DNA of 64,000 bases from Laspinema sp. D2d (GTDB lineage: Bacteria > Cyanobacteriota > Cyanobacteriia > Cyanobacteriales > Laspinemataceae): the NCBI RefSeq assembly GCF_025370755.1, contig NZ_JAMXFC010000006.1, positions 1 to 64,000 on the forward strand, in the 5' to 3' direction. A model generated the notes under the pieces. The model was not told where the DNA came from and searched no databases. It was given only the letters and a program-made list of their open reading frames with translations. A program made the position numbers and the translations under genes. Below are positions 53,512-62,794 of the stretch, piece by piece. The number at the start of each line of letters is the position of its first letter. Position 1 is the stretch's first letter.

Positions 53512-55488
53512 CTAGGACCGTTGCTCAGTTAGGCGGGTGAGCAGACGGTTGGACCTTTCTACGAAGGTGGTCATGCCTTCGGCGTCAAAGCCTTTTTGAG
53601 CCATCAGTGCTAAATCATAGACATGATGACAAATCATGTCTGCCAGTTCTGCTGAGGGAGATTTGCCTTCCCCTTGGATGATGCCGCTTTGGGAGAGTTC
53701 GGTCAGGTGTTGGATTAGGGGATGGGCGGTGTTTACCAGCAAGATATGCTCGTCGGGGAATTTGGCGGATTCCTGGGAGACTAAGGCGTTCATATCCCGG
53801 AGGCGGCGCAGAAACTCGGGGAGGAGGACAATTGCCGGGGGAGTGCCTTGGGGGTCTTCGGATTTGAGGGCTTCGGTACGGATGGTCAGTTTGGGTTGGT
53901 TGAGCGCTTTTTCAAAGATTTCTTTGATTTGTTCGCTGCGAGTTTTGTTGGTAGTAGGATCAACGATTTCTGAGGCTTTGTCTTGTTCGATGAGTTTGTC
54001 GTCAATCTCGGCATCCACCCGGGAGAATTTCACTTCGGTATGTTCCCGTTCTAGGAAACTGATGAAGTGGGGATCAATGAAGGAGTCCATAAATAGGACT
54101 TCTAATCCCTGACTCTTGTGCAGTTGCACATAAGTGGCTTGCGCTACGGGGTCAGTGCAGTAAAATGCCTGGTTCTCGTGGCGCGCTTTGTTGCGTTCTA
54201 AATACTCGTCTAGGGTGGTGTAAGAGGGTCCCTCGGTTTTGCTGTCCGATGAGACTTGTTTCCAGGCGTCTCCTTCTTCGGCTTGCACTTCTACGGCAGG
54301 TTGGTCGGATTCTGCCGGTTTCAGGTCGGCTGTGGTGCGGTAGATGATGATATCTTCGAGTTGCTTTTTGAATTTATCATCGTTGAGGCAGCCGAATTTG
54401 ACGAAGGTGCCGATATCTTGCCAGCTTCGGATATATTCTTGGCGGTTGTTGTTGTACTGTTCTTTGAGTCGGTCCGCGACTTTTTTGGCGATGAAGTCTG
54501 CGATTTTGCGAACGGTTCGGTCCATCTGCAAGGCGCTACGGGAGACGTTCAGGGGAATGTCGGGACTGTCTAGGACGCCGCGCATGGGGAGGAGGAATTT
54601 GGGGATGATTTCCTCGCAGTGGTCCGAGACAAAGACTTGATTGCAGAACAGTTTGATTTGTCCTTTGGTGACATCAACATCGGGACGGAGTTTGGGGAAG
54701 TAGAGGATGCCTTTGACAAGAAAAGGATAGTCTGTGTTGAGGTGGACCCACAACAGGGGTTCTTCTTGGAAGGGATAGAGGTAGCGGTAAAAGTCGAGGT
54801 AATCTTCGTCGGTGAGGCTGCTGGGAGATTCGCGCCAGAGGGCTTTTTGCCGGTTGATTTGTTCGCCATCCATTTTGATGGGAACCGGCATAAAGTCACA
54901 GTAGGTTTTGACGAGTTGCTTGATCCGGGAGGCTTCGGCGTATTCTTTTTCTTCGTCCTGGAGGGTGAGGGTGATGGTGGTTCCGTGGGTGGTTCGGTTG
55001 GAGTCTTCAAGTTTGAAGGAGGGGGACCCATCACAACTCCAGTGAACAGCTTCTGCGCCTTCTTTGTAGGAGAGGGTATCGATTTCGACGGTTTTGGCAA
55101 CCATGAAGGCGGAGTAAAAGCCGAGTCCGAAGTGACCAATGATTTGCCGATCGCTGGCGGATTGATATTTGGTGATGAACTCTTCAGCGCTGGAAAAGGC
55201 GACTTGGTTGATGTATTGTTTAACTTCATCGGCGGTCATGCCGATGCCGGTGTCGCTGATGGAGAGCGTGTTTTTTTCAGGGTCGATCGCAATGGTAATT
55301 TCCGGGTTGCTAGTGTCCCCGCTAAATTCTCCCGCGTAGGAGACCATGTTGAGTTTTTCAATGGCATCGACAGCGTTGGAGACAAGTTCCCGCAAGAAGA
55401 TTTCATGGTCGGAGTATAGAGACTTCTTGATAATGGGAAAGATATTCTCGGTATGGATCGTGATTTGGCCTTGTTCCAATACGGTCAT
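53512..55488 (-). CDS. htpG: molecular chaperone HtpG (Hsp90)
   Basis: A 658-residue bacterial Hsp90. The N-terminal ATPase (GHKL) domain shows the FLRELVSNAVDAIEKL helix with the catalytic glutamate and Mg-binding asparagine, DTGIGMTADEV and GHFGLGFYSAFMVA; the middle domain contains LFCNQVFVSDHCEEIIPKFL and DLPLNVSR-like DIPLNVSRSALQ. The C-terminal dimerisation part follows. HtpG helps folding and assembly under heat and oxidative stress in cyanobacteria. No CIRCE site is seen upstream. Divergent from the MBOAT gene, and flanked downstream by the palindromic element. Confidence 0.97.
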   Translation of the reverse strand: MTVLEQGQITIHTENIFPIIKKSLYSDHEIFLRELVSNAVDAIEKLNMVSYAGEFSGDTSNPEITIAIDPEKNTLSISDTGIGMTADEVKQYINQVAFSSAEEFITKYQSASDRQIIGHFGLGFYSAFMVAKTVEIDTLSYKEGAEAVHWSCDGSPSFKLEDSNRTTHGTTITLTLQDEEKEYAEASRIKQLVKTYCDFMPVPIKMDGEQINRQKALWRESPSSLTDEDYLDFYRYLYPFQEEPLLWVHLNTDYPFLVKGILYFPKLRPDVDVTKGQIKLFCNQVFVSDHCEEIIPKFLLPMRGVLDSPDIPLNVSRSALQMDRTVRKIADFIAKKVADRLKEQYNNNRQEYIRSWQDIGTFVKFGCLNDDKFKKQLEDIIIYRTTADLKPAESDQPAVEVQAEEGDAWKQVSSDSKTEGPSYTTLDEYLERNKARHENQAFYCTDPVAQATYVQLHKSQGLEVLFMDSFIDPHFISFLEREHTEVKFSRVDAEIDDKLIEQDKASEIVDPTTNKTRSEQIKEIFEKALNQPKLTIRTEALKSEDPQGTPPAIVLLPEFLRRLRDMNALVSQESAKFPDEHILLVNTAHPLIQHLTELSQSGIIQGEGKSPSAELADMICHHVYDLALMAQKGFDAEGMTTFVERSNRLLTRLTEQRS

Positions 55489-55649
55489 AGTTTTCTCAGT
55501 TTAAGGGTAAAGTTTAGTTCAGTATTGATTTTGGGCGATCGCGCGGTGCTTGCAGATCAGGGGAACCCCCCGCAAAGGATTCGGATCTCCCTACTTTTTG
55601 AGTTGAAGCTAGGTTCGGGGTTGAGTCACGGTATAGAAGGCGGCTGCTT

Positions 55650-57125
55650 GTGTTATTCAATTCTTATGTTTTCATTTTTGGGTTTCTCCCGGTCACCCTG
55701 TTGGTCTATTTTGGGTTGACTCGGTTGCGCTATGTGAAGGCGGCGATCGTTTGGATGGCGATCGCCTCGTTGTTTTTTTATGGCTACTGGAATCCTCCTT
55801 ATTTGCTGTTATTCCTGGGTTCCATCAGTTTGAACTATGGGTTTGGCAGGGCCATCGCGGCTAGTCCCTTAAGGGGCGATCGGTCGAAATTCTTGCTGAT
55901 TGTGGGCATTAGTATTAATTTAATCTTCATTGGCTATTACAAATATGCCGAATTTTTCCTAAGTTCCCTCAATCAAGTCTTAAACTGGAATTGGCAGAGT
56001 ACCCCAATTATTCTCCCTCTAGCCATTTCATTCTACACCTTTACTCAAATCGCCTATCTGGTCGATGCCTACCGAGGAGAGACCAAAGACTCAAAGTACG
56101 ATTTAGTTACCTACAGTCTGTTTGTTTCGTTTTATCCCCAATTAATCGCCGGTCCGATTCTGCGTCATGATGAACTCATTCCCCAGTTGCGATCGCTCAG
56201 AAATTTTATCTTTTCTGATAAAAATTTTGCTAGAGGGTTAACTTTGTTTATCCTGGGATTATCCAAAAAAATGCTGATTGCGGATAATTTATCCCCTTGG
56301 GTAGCCCAGGTGTTTAATAATGCCGATTCGGTAACTTTTTTGGAAGCCTGGATTGGGGCTTTGAGCTATACGTTTCAACTTTATTTTGATTTTTCAGGAT
56401 ATTCCGATATGGCGATCGGCTTGGGGTGGATGGTAAATATCAATCTACCGATTAATTTTAATTCTCCCTATAAAGCCAGTTCGATTATTGACTTTTGGCG
56501 GCGCTGGCATATCACCCTTTCTGCCTTTTTGAGGGATTACCTTTATATTCCTCTAGGCGGTAGCCGGAAGGGAGAAACCCGCCGTATTGGAAATTTAATG
56601 CTGACGATGCTGTTAGGGGGTTTGTGGCATGGTGCCGGTTGGACTTATGTGATTTGGGGAGGACTACATGGGTTATTTTTAGCTATCAATCATGGTTGGC
56701 GTAAGCTAGGAATTTCTCTACCGAAATTTGTAGGAGTGACTGTCACTTTTTTGGCAGTGGTTGCCAGTTGGGTGTTATTTCGGGCCACTACCTTTCAAGA
56801 GGCTTTAGAACTTTTACAGGCAATGGTGGGGATTAAATCTGTGATATTACCAACCCATTATCAAGGGTTTTTGGGCTGGTTAAGTCCGTTGGGATTACAA
56901 TTTAAGCCGGTTAAGGCTTTCGCTTATTTACCCCGAGGCGGGGTGGAGTTAAATGGGTTAATTCTTTTAGGAGTTTTATTGATTGTGATGCTGTTGCCAA
57001 ATACCCAAGAAATGGTAAAAAACTTTAAAACGACTTGGGGTTGGACTCTGGCAATTGCCAGTCTAGCAGCAGGATGTTTTATTTCTCTCAATCAAGTGTC
57101 AGAGTTTCTGTACTTTCAGTTTTAA
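55650..57125 (+). CDS. MBOAT-family membrane-bound O-acyltransferase (AlgI-like)
   Basis: A 491-residue polytopic membrane protein. MLFNSYVFIFGFLPVTLL is the usual AlgI/DltB-type start and justifies GTG 55650. The family core YFDFSGYSDMAIGLGWM, RRWHITLSAFLRDYLYIPLGG and GLWHGAGWTYVIWGGLHG is complete, with the catalytic histidine in the last motif. AlgI-like proteins pass acyl groups across the inner membrane to a periplasmic partner that O-acetylates polysaccharide. The next gene, four bases downstream, encodes such a partner candidate. Nearby glycosyltransferases suggest a surface polysaccharide as the acceptor. Confidence 0.93.
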   Translation: MLFNSYVFIFGFLPVTLLVYFGLTRLRYVKAAIVWMAIASLFFYGYWNPPYLLLFLGSISLNYGFGRAIAASPLRGDRSKFLLIVGISINLIFIGYYKYAEFFLSSLNQVLNWNWQSTPIILPLAISFYTFTQIAYLVDAYRGETKDSKYDLVTYSLFVSFYPQLIAGPILRHDELIPQLRSLRNFIFSDKNFARGLTLFILGLSKKMLIADNLSPWVAQVFNNADSVTFLEAWIGALSYTFQLYFDFSGYSDMAIGLGWMVNINLPINFNSPYKASSIIDFWRRWHITLSAFLRDYLYIPLGGSRKGETRRIGNLMLTMLLGGLWHGAGWTYVIWGGLHGLFLAINHGWRKLGISLPKFVGVTVTFLAVVASWVLFRATTFQEALELLQAMVGIKSVILPTHYQGFLGWLSPLGLQFKPVKAFAYLPRGGVELNGLILLGVLLIVMLLPNTQEMVKNFKTTWGWTLAIASLAAGCFISLNQVSEFLYFQF

Positions 57126-57129
57126 GTCC

Positions 57130-58284
57130 ATGTCACATTACAAAGATTATCGTCGTTATGGGTTCAGACTATTAACCCTAACCGCTATTTTTTTGGCAAT
57201 GATTGCCGGTTTTAATGGATTTTTCGACCCGTATGAGGTGCTGGGTACTCCCACAATTAAGAGGTTGAATCAGGTTAAGCGAGAGAAAGATATTCAGGTT
57301 AGATTGTTTAAAACCGTTGCGGTGAACAAAATTGAAGCGAAAAGCCTATTTTTAGGGTCATCGCGGACGGAATTTGGTTTAGATACCCATCATCCTGCGT
57401 TGAGGCATCAGCAACCGGGGTATAATTTAGCGATTACCGGGGGAAATATGTATGAAGTCCGGCGCTACTTTGACCATGCGATCGCCACTCAGCCCGAGGT
57501 CAAAGAAATCGTCTTAGGACTCGATTTTTTCATGTTTAATCAGATCCGACAAAATACCCCAGATTTTAAGGAACACCGCTTAGAAACCCGCGAGTTATTT
57601 GGGGGAGACGTGTTTGAAATATTGTTGTCAAAACAAGCACTCATTAGTAGCTTGAAAACGTTTAAAAATAGTTTTTTGCGGCCAAACAATCCAGGTTTTT
57701 TTTATGCTGATGGCAGACGCCACCCTGATTCCACTATTGAACAGGTTTATTTTAATCAAGGTGTTATCCCTCGATTTAGAATGGTTTTAAGAGATTTTTT
57801 AGTTCGACCCGATCTGTATGGAATCTATGAGCTTTCTCCAGATTATTTAGAAGATTTACAGGCCATTATTACAACCAGTCAACAGCGGGGAATTCGGTTA
57901 CACTTGTTTATTTCGCCAAGTCATGCAATGCAATGGGAAGCTATCCGAGTGGCGGGACTGTGGTCCGAGTTTGAAAACTGGAAGCGAGCCATTGTCAATC
58001 TATCACCCATTTGGGATTTTTCGGGGTACAATAGCATGACCACAGAGGCGATCGCAAATCCGATGCAGTATTATATTGAGAGTTCTCATTACCGCAAAGA
58101 ACTCGGGGATTTGGTCCTGAACCGGATTTTGGATTATCAACCCGAAACCGTGCCCTCGGATTTTGGCCTATTACTGACACTGACTAATCTGGAGACTCAT
58201 TTGGAACAGATTCGGCGCGATCGCGAAGTATGGGCCAAGGAAAACCCTAAATGGGTCGAATTTGTGGAAGCCTTAAAGCCTTAA
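57130..58284 (+). CDS. membrane-anchored SGNH-like protein, partner of MBOAT
   Basis: A 384-residue protein with one N-terminal membrane anchor (FRLLTLTAIFLAMIAGFNGFF, about residues 12-32) and an extracytoplasmic domain. LFLGSSRTEFGLDTHHP resembles the GxSR(T/S) nucleophile block of AlgX/AlgJ-type SGNH acetyltransferases, and YIESSHYRKELGDLVLNRIL the S-H-Y block with the late catalytic residues. The four-base gap after the MBOAT gene indicates co-transcription. Together they would form an O-acetylation module. The catalytic assignment is inferred by analogy and needs structure comparison. Confidence 0.75.
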   Translation: MSHYKDYRRYGFRLLTLTAIFLAMIAGFNGFFDPYEVLGTPTIKRLNQVKREKDIQVRLFKTVAVNKIEAKSLFLGSSRTEFGLDTHHPALRHQQPGYNLAITGGNMYEVRRYFDHAIATQPEVKEIVLGLDFFMFNQIRQNTPDFKEHRLETRELFGGDVFEILLSKQALISSLKTFKNSFLRPNNPGFFYADGRRHPDSTIEQVYFNQGVIPRFRMVLRDFLVRPDLYGIYELSPDYLEDLQAIITTSQQRGIRLHLFISPSHAMQWEAIRVAGLWSEFENWKRAIVNLSPIWDFSGYNSMTTEAIANPMQYYIESSHYRKELGDLVLNRILDYQPETVPSDFGLLLTLTNLETHLEQIRRDREVWAKENPKWVEFVEALKP

Positions 58285-58358
58285 TTTATGATAAAAAATA
58301 GCTCTTAAAACATCAATAAAATGCTCCCAGTCCTGCAATGAAAAGCTTTAGAAATTTG

Positions 58359-59375
58359 CTACCAAGGGGCTACAGTGGGTGAGTTTGAATGAATTATTCC
58401 TGAATTCAAACACTGCCTTCCTATAAGATTTAACGGTTCAAAAGGCAAAATAGTAGACGGTTTGGTCCAGTCTAAGACAGGATGGCGAGAACAGGGGGAA
58501 CCGCATTGCATCTGCAACCATTCGAGGCCAAAATTATGACCTAAGCTCATCAATCCGAGGGAATTTAAGTGAAGATTATCGGCATATCGAGAAAAATAGA
58601 GAGTTTCTACGACCCGAGTTTGAGCAACGGATTGGAAGACGTGAATTTGAGCCTCGCGAACCCTATCCCCATACTCAAAAGTACCAAAGGGCGTGGTAGA
58701 TTGCTGGTTGACGATGGGAATTAAACCATAAATGACTGGGAGTTCAGGTTGATTTAAATCCTGCCGCAAGCGGGAGATAAAATGGGTAAAGTTTTGGGCA
58801 TAATTAGAGGCCATATAGCGATCGCTTTTGGCGTCGGATTCTCCCTGCATCCAAAAAAATCCAGCAATTTCTACTTGGTAACCAAGACTAGAGAGATCGG
58901 CGATCGCCTGTTGCACTCGGTCTAGCATTTGATGATACAGCGAACCCTCAATATACGGATTCCACTGAGTCTCCAAATTTGTGCCATTTTGGGCATATTT
59001 AACCAATGCAATGGGTTGGTTGAAATGCGTAGAAATCGTGGCAGCTAGGGTGATTTCTGGGCCAAATCCTTGGGAATTCGCCACCCCCTGACTAAAGGGT
59101 AACGGTTCGGTAGGGGCTTGCAGCGTGACCCATTCATCCTGGCGATCGTACCATAACACAGAGGACTGAAGCTGCTGTAAATCCGGGGGTAAATCGTCCA
59201 TAGTGGACCGATATCCCACCATGTTTGATTGTCCCGCTAAGATAAAGAGTTGGATAGATGCAGTTCTGCCGGATAGGGAGAAGCTAATGACAAAGGTGCT
59301 CGTTAGAACCGTCAGACTTATTCCCTTAGCGGCGATCGGTTTCAGCCATTTCCCAACCCATTTAGGATAGAACAT
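58359..59375 (-). CDS. sialate O-acetylesterase-type (SASA) carbohydrate esterase
   Basis: A 338-residue esterase of the SASA/DUF303 family. A hydrophobic N-terminal segment (GISLTVLTSTFVISFSLSG, about 18-36) suggests export. The SGNH motifs are FILAGQSNMVGYR (nucleophile serine), YAQNGTNLETQW, WMQGESDAKSDRYM and the catalytic pair in YADNLHLNSLG. These enzymes remove O-acetyl groups from sugars; the opposite activity to the MBOAT module that lies convergent to it 74 bases away. Such a write-and-erase pair is suggestive, but the substrate is not known. Confidence 0.88.
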   Translation of the reverse strand: MFYPKWVGKWLKPIAAKGISLTVLTSTFVISFSLSGRTASIQLFILAGQSNMVGYRSTMDDLPPDLQQLQSSVLWYDRQDEWVTLQAPTEPLPFSQGVANSQGFGPEITLAATISTHFNQPIALVKYAQNGTNLETQWNPYIEGSLYHQMLDRVQQAIADLSSLGYQVEIAGFFWMQGESDAKSDRYMASNYAQNFTHFISRLRQDLNQPELPVIYGLIPIVNQQSTTPFGTFEYGDRVREAQIHVFQSVAQTRVVETLYFSRYADNLHLNSLGLMSLGHNFGLEWLQMQCGSPCSRHPVLDWTKPSTILPFEPLNLIGRQCLNSGIIHSNSPTVAPW

Positions 59376-59415
59376 AGCAACTCTGTAAACAACGGGGAAT
59401 CTTCTCTTCCTTTAT

Positions 59416-60021
59416 CTATTTCTTTTCTAAAACAAAAAAGTAATGATAGGGATAAAGCGGGTCTTGATATTCCCGTTTGAGTTTGAGACCACCATTTTCT
59501 AGGGAGGCAACAATTCGTTTTTTAGGATAGCCTTTTAATCCAATTTCCCAGCAATGTTCATCCGGGGTATAGGCTTTGTTGCTCCAAAACTGAGGAATTT
59601 GGAGCAACAAACTCCGGGGACGCTGATTAAAAGAAAAGTGAAATTGCAGGGTAAAATAGGCGGTATTGTAAGGGAGAGAAATGACGACAAATTTTTTCGT
59701 AGCTTGGGCAATTTTTTGGACTGCTATTTCAAAATTTTCATAAGGGATATGTTCTAGGACTTGAAAAAGAACGATCGCATCAAATGTATTGGGTTCAATT
59801 TGAAAATCACTTTTCAGATCCAGGATAATATCTGGCTTTAAGTTAGGGTCAAAATCGGCCCGAACCACTTCATAGCCTTCTCGTAACAAAATTTCAGAGA
59901 ATAAAGAGTTAAAAATCCCTATTTCCAAAATTTTATGAACGGATTTACCCAAAGACTGGATGATTCGTTTTTGGTTGTAGTAGCTAATCAGTCGGAGTTT
60001 TGTTAAATATTCTACGGCCAT
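59416..60021 (-). CDS. class I SAM-dependent methyltransferase
   Basis: A 201-residue methyltransferase-fold protein. Motif I is atypical (KILEIGIFNSLFSEILL in place of GxGxG), followed by the acidic strand end (VVRADFDPNLKPDIILDL) and post-motif FDAIVLFQVLEHIPYENF; a hydrophobic C-terminal half includes FHFSFNQRPRSLLLQIPQF. It lies between the esterase and another methyltransferase gene, all leftward, in the polysaccharide gene series, so a sugar or lipid-sugar acceptor is probable. The exact reaction is unknown. Confidence 0.8.
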   Translation of the reverse strand: MAVEYLTKLRLISYYNQKRIIQSLGKSVHKILEIGIFNSLFSEILLREGYEVVRADFDPNLKPDIILDLKSDFQIEPNTFDAIVLFQVLEHIPYENFEIAVQKIAQATKKFVVISLPYNTAYFTLQFHFSFNQRPRSLLLQIPQFWSNKAYTPDEHCWEIGLKGYPKKRIVASLENGGLKLKREYQDPLYPYHYFFVLEKK

Positions 60022-60068
60022 AATAACTGTTTGTTAAGAGGGTGAAGTTTTAAGGAAGTTGGGACAGA

Positions 60069-60707
60069 TTACTTTTGGGCGATCGCCCAAGTAACAATCG
60101 GCCATATCGGGTCATTTCGCATGGCAATTTTGTGTAGGGGATGCCAGCTTGCCTCGGGAATACCCTCATATCGTAAGCCAATAGAATCGAGGACCCAAGC
60201 ATATTTATTCCCCCAGCCTCCCACCTCAATCAGAGTTGAAAATTTGTCTTCCAGGAGCAACTTTAAAGCCAGAGGAGTAAACCGCCAAAAATCCCCAGGG
60301 TAATCATGAATGGGATTGATAAAGCAGGTGGTATGGATGGCTAATCCCCCCGGTTTAAGGACACGCCAACTTTCATTGATGGCTTGTTGCGGGTCTCCTG
60401 CTACGTGTTCCAAAACTTGATCACTCACCACATAATCAAATTCAGAATCGGCAAAAGAGAGAGACAGAAAATTATAATCCGGATAGTTTGCTTCAACCAA
60501 TTTGGACTGGGTTAAATCAAAAAACTGGTGACAAAGGGCGGTAGAATGACTGATGGATAGAATTTTACCAGGCGGGGTTCTGGACTTCAGAACCTCCGAG
60601 AGATGCTGATACATATAATAGCGCGTTACGTGAGGGCCTTTTTTTAGACCCGTCATCGAACCCATCAAAATATTTTTTAAGATAAATTTAGTCGGTTTTG
60701 CTAACAT
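60069..60707 (-). CDS. class I methyltransferase-like protein
   Basis: A 212-residue protein of the Methyltransf_11 kind. The clear blocks are FADSEFDYVVSDQVLEHVAG and ESWRVLKPGGLAIHTTCFINPIHDYPGDFWRFTPLALKLLL, the latter characteristic of methyltransferases in polysaccharide clusters. The glycine-rich motif I is poorly conserved (KILSISHSTALCH), so SAM binding may be weak. It follows the GT2 gene at 113 bases on the same strand and precedes the methyltransferase at 59416 by 47 bases, probably in one operon. Confidence 0.8.
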   Translation of the reverse strand: MLAKPTKFILKNILMGSMTGLKKGPHVTRYYMYQHLSEVLKSRTPPGKILSISHSTALCHQFFDLTQSKLVEANYPDYNFLSLSFADSEFDYVVSDQVLEHVAGDPQQAINESWRVLKPGGLAIHTTCFINPIHDYPGDFWRFTPLALKLLLEDKFSTLIEVGGWGNKYAWVLDSIGLRYEGIPEASWHPLHKIAMRNDPIWPIVTWAIAQK

Positions 60708-60820
60708 AATGATAAGAGTAAATAGATTGATATTTTAACAGTTTAATTAGGTTGTCTGCCTAGGCATTATCACCGCAACTCTTAACCTACAATTTTTTAA
60801 CCCCCTAGTTTTCTGTTTGT

Positions 60821-61771
60821 TCATTGTTGTTTACTCTTTTTAAGGGAGTTAATAAAAAGACCGGCTAACTGCGGCGGGAGTAGTATCCTGATAAAAATTT
60901 TAAGAATAACGAGCCAAATCACTTGATTTGTCAGTAAATCGGGTTGATTTTTTATGGCTATCCATAGAAATCTAGCCGCCATAAAACTGTACTTCCGATT
61001 ATCTCCCGATTCTAACGCATCAAATGTTAAAAATTTATAACGATTTGCAATAATTTGGCTTCTCCGATTTTGGATGGATTCGGGCGCATTAGCTAAAGAT
61101 TTTTCAATAACCTGGTTATATCCTTTCTCTTGTCTTTCCAGATTAGCAGACCAGGAGTGAGCCGATTGTCGATATAAAACCTGAGTTGCCGTAACGACGG
61201 TAAACTGATATTTTGAGGCTAATCTCAGCCACATTTCCCAATCTTGCCCTCCCAGTAATGATTCATCGAAATTTCCCACTTGTGAAAACGCCTCTTTGCG
61301 AATTAAGGGGTTAGATCCACTGCCAATAAAATCACCGAGTAACAGTCGTTCATACACTTGATTCGTAAATTTAAAATGGTGACCTCCTGGTAAGCAGTTC
61401 CCCGATTCATCAATATAATCGGTCCAGCTATAAGCCACCCCAGCCTCGGGATTCTCTTCGAGGGCTTTGAGTTGCCGTTCTAACTTATCGGGAGTCCATA
61501 AGTCATCCGCATCGATGAAAGCGACATATTCCCCAACCGCCTGCTCAATTCCTCGATTTCTGCTTTTTTGAGCGCCGGAATTGGGAAAAGAAAAAACTTG
61601 AATTCGTGAGTCTTTGATGCTAGAAATAATTTCCAATGTGGCATCGGTTGACCCATCATTAATGATAATTAATTCAAAGTCTTGAAAGGTTTGTTTTAAA
61701 ACCGATTCAATTGTTTCTTGAATTGTCTTTTCAGCATTATAGGCAGGAATAATCACAGAAATAGTTGGCAT
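60821..61771 (-). CDS. family 2 glycosyltransferase
   Basis: A 316-residue GT-A fold enzyme: ISVIIPAYNAEKTIQETIESVLKQTF at the start, nucleotide-binding IINDGSTDATLEI, the DxD motif in YVAFIDADDLW and the acceptor-side GGQDWEMWLRLA, then a less conserved C-terminal part ending in LAGLFINSLKKSKQQ with a hydrophobic segment (VIWLVILKIFIRILLPPQ). It transfers a sugar from a nucleotide donor during polysaccharide assembly. It begins only one base after the end of the HpsE-like gene upstream, so the two are translationally coupled. Confidence 0.9.
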   Translation of the reverse strand: MPTISVIIPAYNAEKTIQETIESVLKQTFQDFELIIINDGSTDATLEIISSIKDSRIQVFSFPNSGAQKSRNRGIEQAVGEYVAFIDADDLWTPDKLERQLKALEENPEAGVAYSWTDYIDESGNCLPGGHHFKFTNQVYERLLLGDFIGSGSNPLIRKEAFSQVGNFDESLLGGQDWEMWLRLASKYQFTVVTATQVLYRQSAHSWSANLERQEKGYNQVIEKSLANAPESIQNRRSQIIANRYKFLTFDALESGDNRKYSFMAARFLWIAIKNQPDLLTNQVIWLVILKIFIRILLPPQLAGLFINSLKKSKQQ

Positions 61772-61772
61772 T

Positions 61773-62765
61773 TTATTTTTCCTCTGCCTTATTTAAGGGT
61801 CTGGATTGTCCCTTTTTTGTCCATTTTATCCAATAAAATGAACTCATCAAGCTACCCCGATAAAATTCCATTTCAAAGGCAGGAATTAGCTGATGTTTAA
61901 GGCTGTCTCCATATTTCCATTGCTGCTGAACTATCCGGCGCAGATTTCCTAAAATATTTTTCGCCCAAATTCCCGGTTTATCTCTGGTTTTAGCATTAAT
62001 CATTCGTAACTGACAGGTCGCTAATCCACAAGCACGGGCTAGAGATAATAAATAGTCTCGTTCCAGTCGCCAATGGGGAATTTGATGATTCATGTGCATG
62101 GCGGGATTGTACCAAATTTCCCACCCGGCTTTGTGCAGATAGAGCAAGACTTCGTAATCCTCACCTCGGACTAAAGCTTCTTTCTGAGTACCGGCAATTT
62201 TAGGCGTATTGGGAACTGCATCCTGCCATGCTTGTCGGCGAACTACTAATCCGGCACTTGGGGGTAAATGTAAGTTGTCGGGGTCAAAAATAAAGGCTTT
62301 GGGTCCATGTTCGCGAATGGCTAAAAATGCCGCAATTTTTTTAAAGTTTTCTGGGGGATTGACTTCAAATTCTCCATGAATTTGACCGCTGAATGCTCCA
62401 GCTTGAGGATGGTTATTTCCAAATTCATAAGCCGATGCAATCCAATCCGGTGCTGGGATGTTATCATCATCTAAAAAAGCGACATAGTTGCCCTTAGCTT
62501 CTTGGATGGCGCGCCCTCTAGCAAAGGCGGGTCCTTGGCGCTCTTCCAAATAGTATTTTAGGGGATAGCTTTGCTGCCAATTGCTTTGATAATCTTTAAT
62601 AACTTGAGCCGTGTTGTCCCGACTATTGTTATCAATAATGATAATTTCCCAAGCTATTTGTTCGGTATTAATTTGATGACGCAGAGCTTCTAAAACCTGG
62701 GGTAATCGAGTTGCACTGTTATAAGTGGGAATGGCTACGGTTAAATCTAACGCAGGGAGATTCAT
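61773..62765 (-). CDS. hpsE: HpsE-like family 2 glycosyltransferase
   Basis: A 330-residue GT2 enzyme of the hormogonium polysaccharide HpsE type: LTVAIPTYNSATRLPQVLEALRHQ, IIIDNNSRDNTAQVI, YVAFLDDDNIPAPDWIASAY (DDD metal motif), then HGEFEVNPPENFKKIAAFLAIRE and PSAGLVVRRQAW, and RGEDYEVLLYLHKAGWEIWYNPAM. The block after the DDD motif is the part that separates HpsE from general GT2 enzymes. It probably adds a sugar to the secreted slime polymer. A paralogue of the same family lies immediately upstream (62795). Confidence 0.83.
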   Translation of the reverse strand: MNLPALDLTVAIPTYNSATRLPQVLEALRHQINTEQIAWEIIIIDNNSRDNTAQVIKDYQSNWQQSYPLKYYLEERQGPAFARGRAIQEAKGNYVAFLDDDNIPAPDWIASAYEFGNNHPQAGAFSGQIHGEFEVNPPENFKKIAAFLAIREHGPKAFIFDPDNLHLPPSAGLVVRRQAWQDAVPNTPKIAGTQKEALVRGEDYEVLLYLHKAGWEIWYNPAMHMNHQIPHWRLERDYLLSLARACGLATCQLRMINAKTRDKPGIWAKNILGNLRRIVQQQWKYGDSLKHQLIPAFEMEFYRGSLMSSFYWIKWTKKGQSRPLNKAEEK

Positions 62766-62794
62766 AACTGAAGACTACAGTTTTAATAGGAATG

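Noticed and set aside
54619-55419. 266-codon frame antisense to htpG
   Set aside because: It mirrors the codon pattern of htpG and consists of Phe/Gly/Val-rich sequence without motifs.
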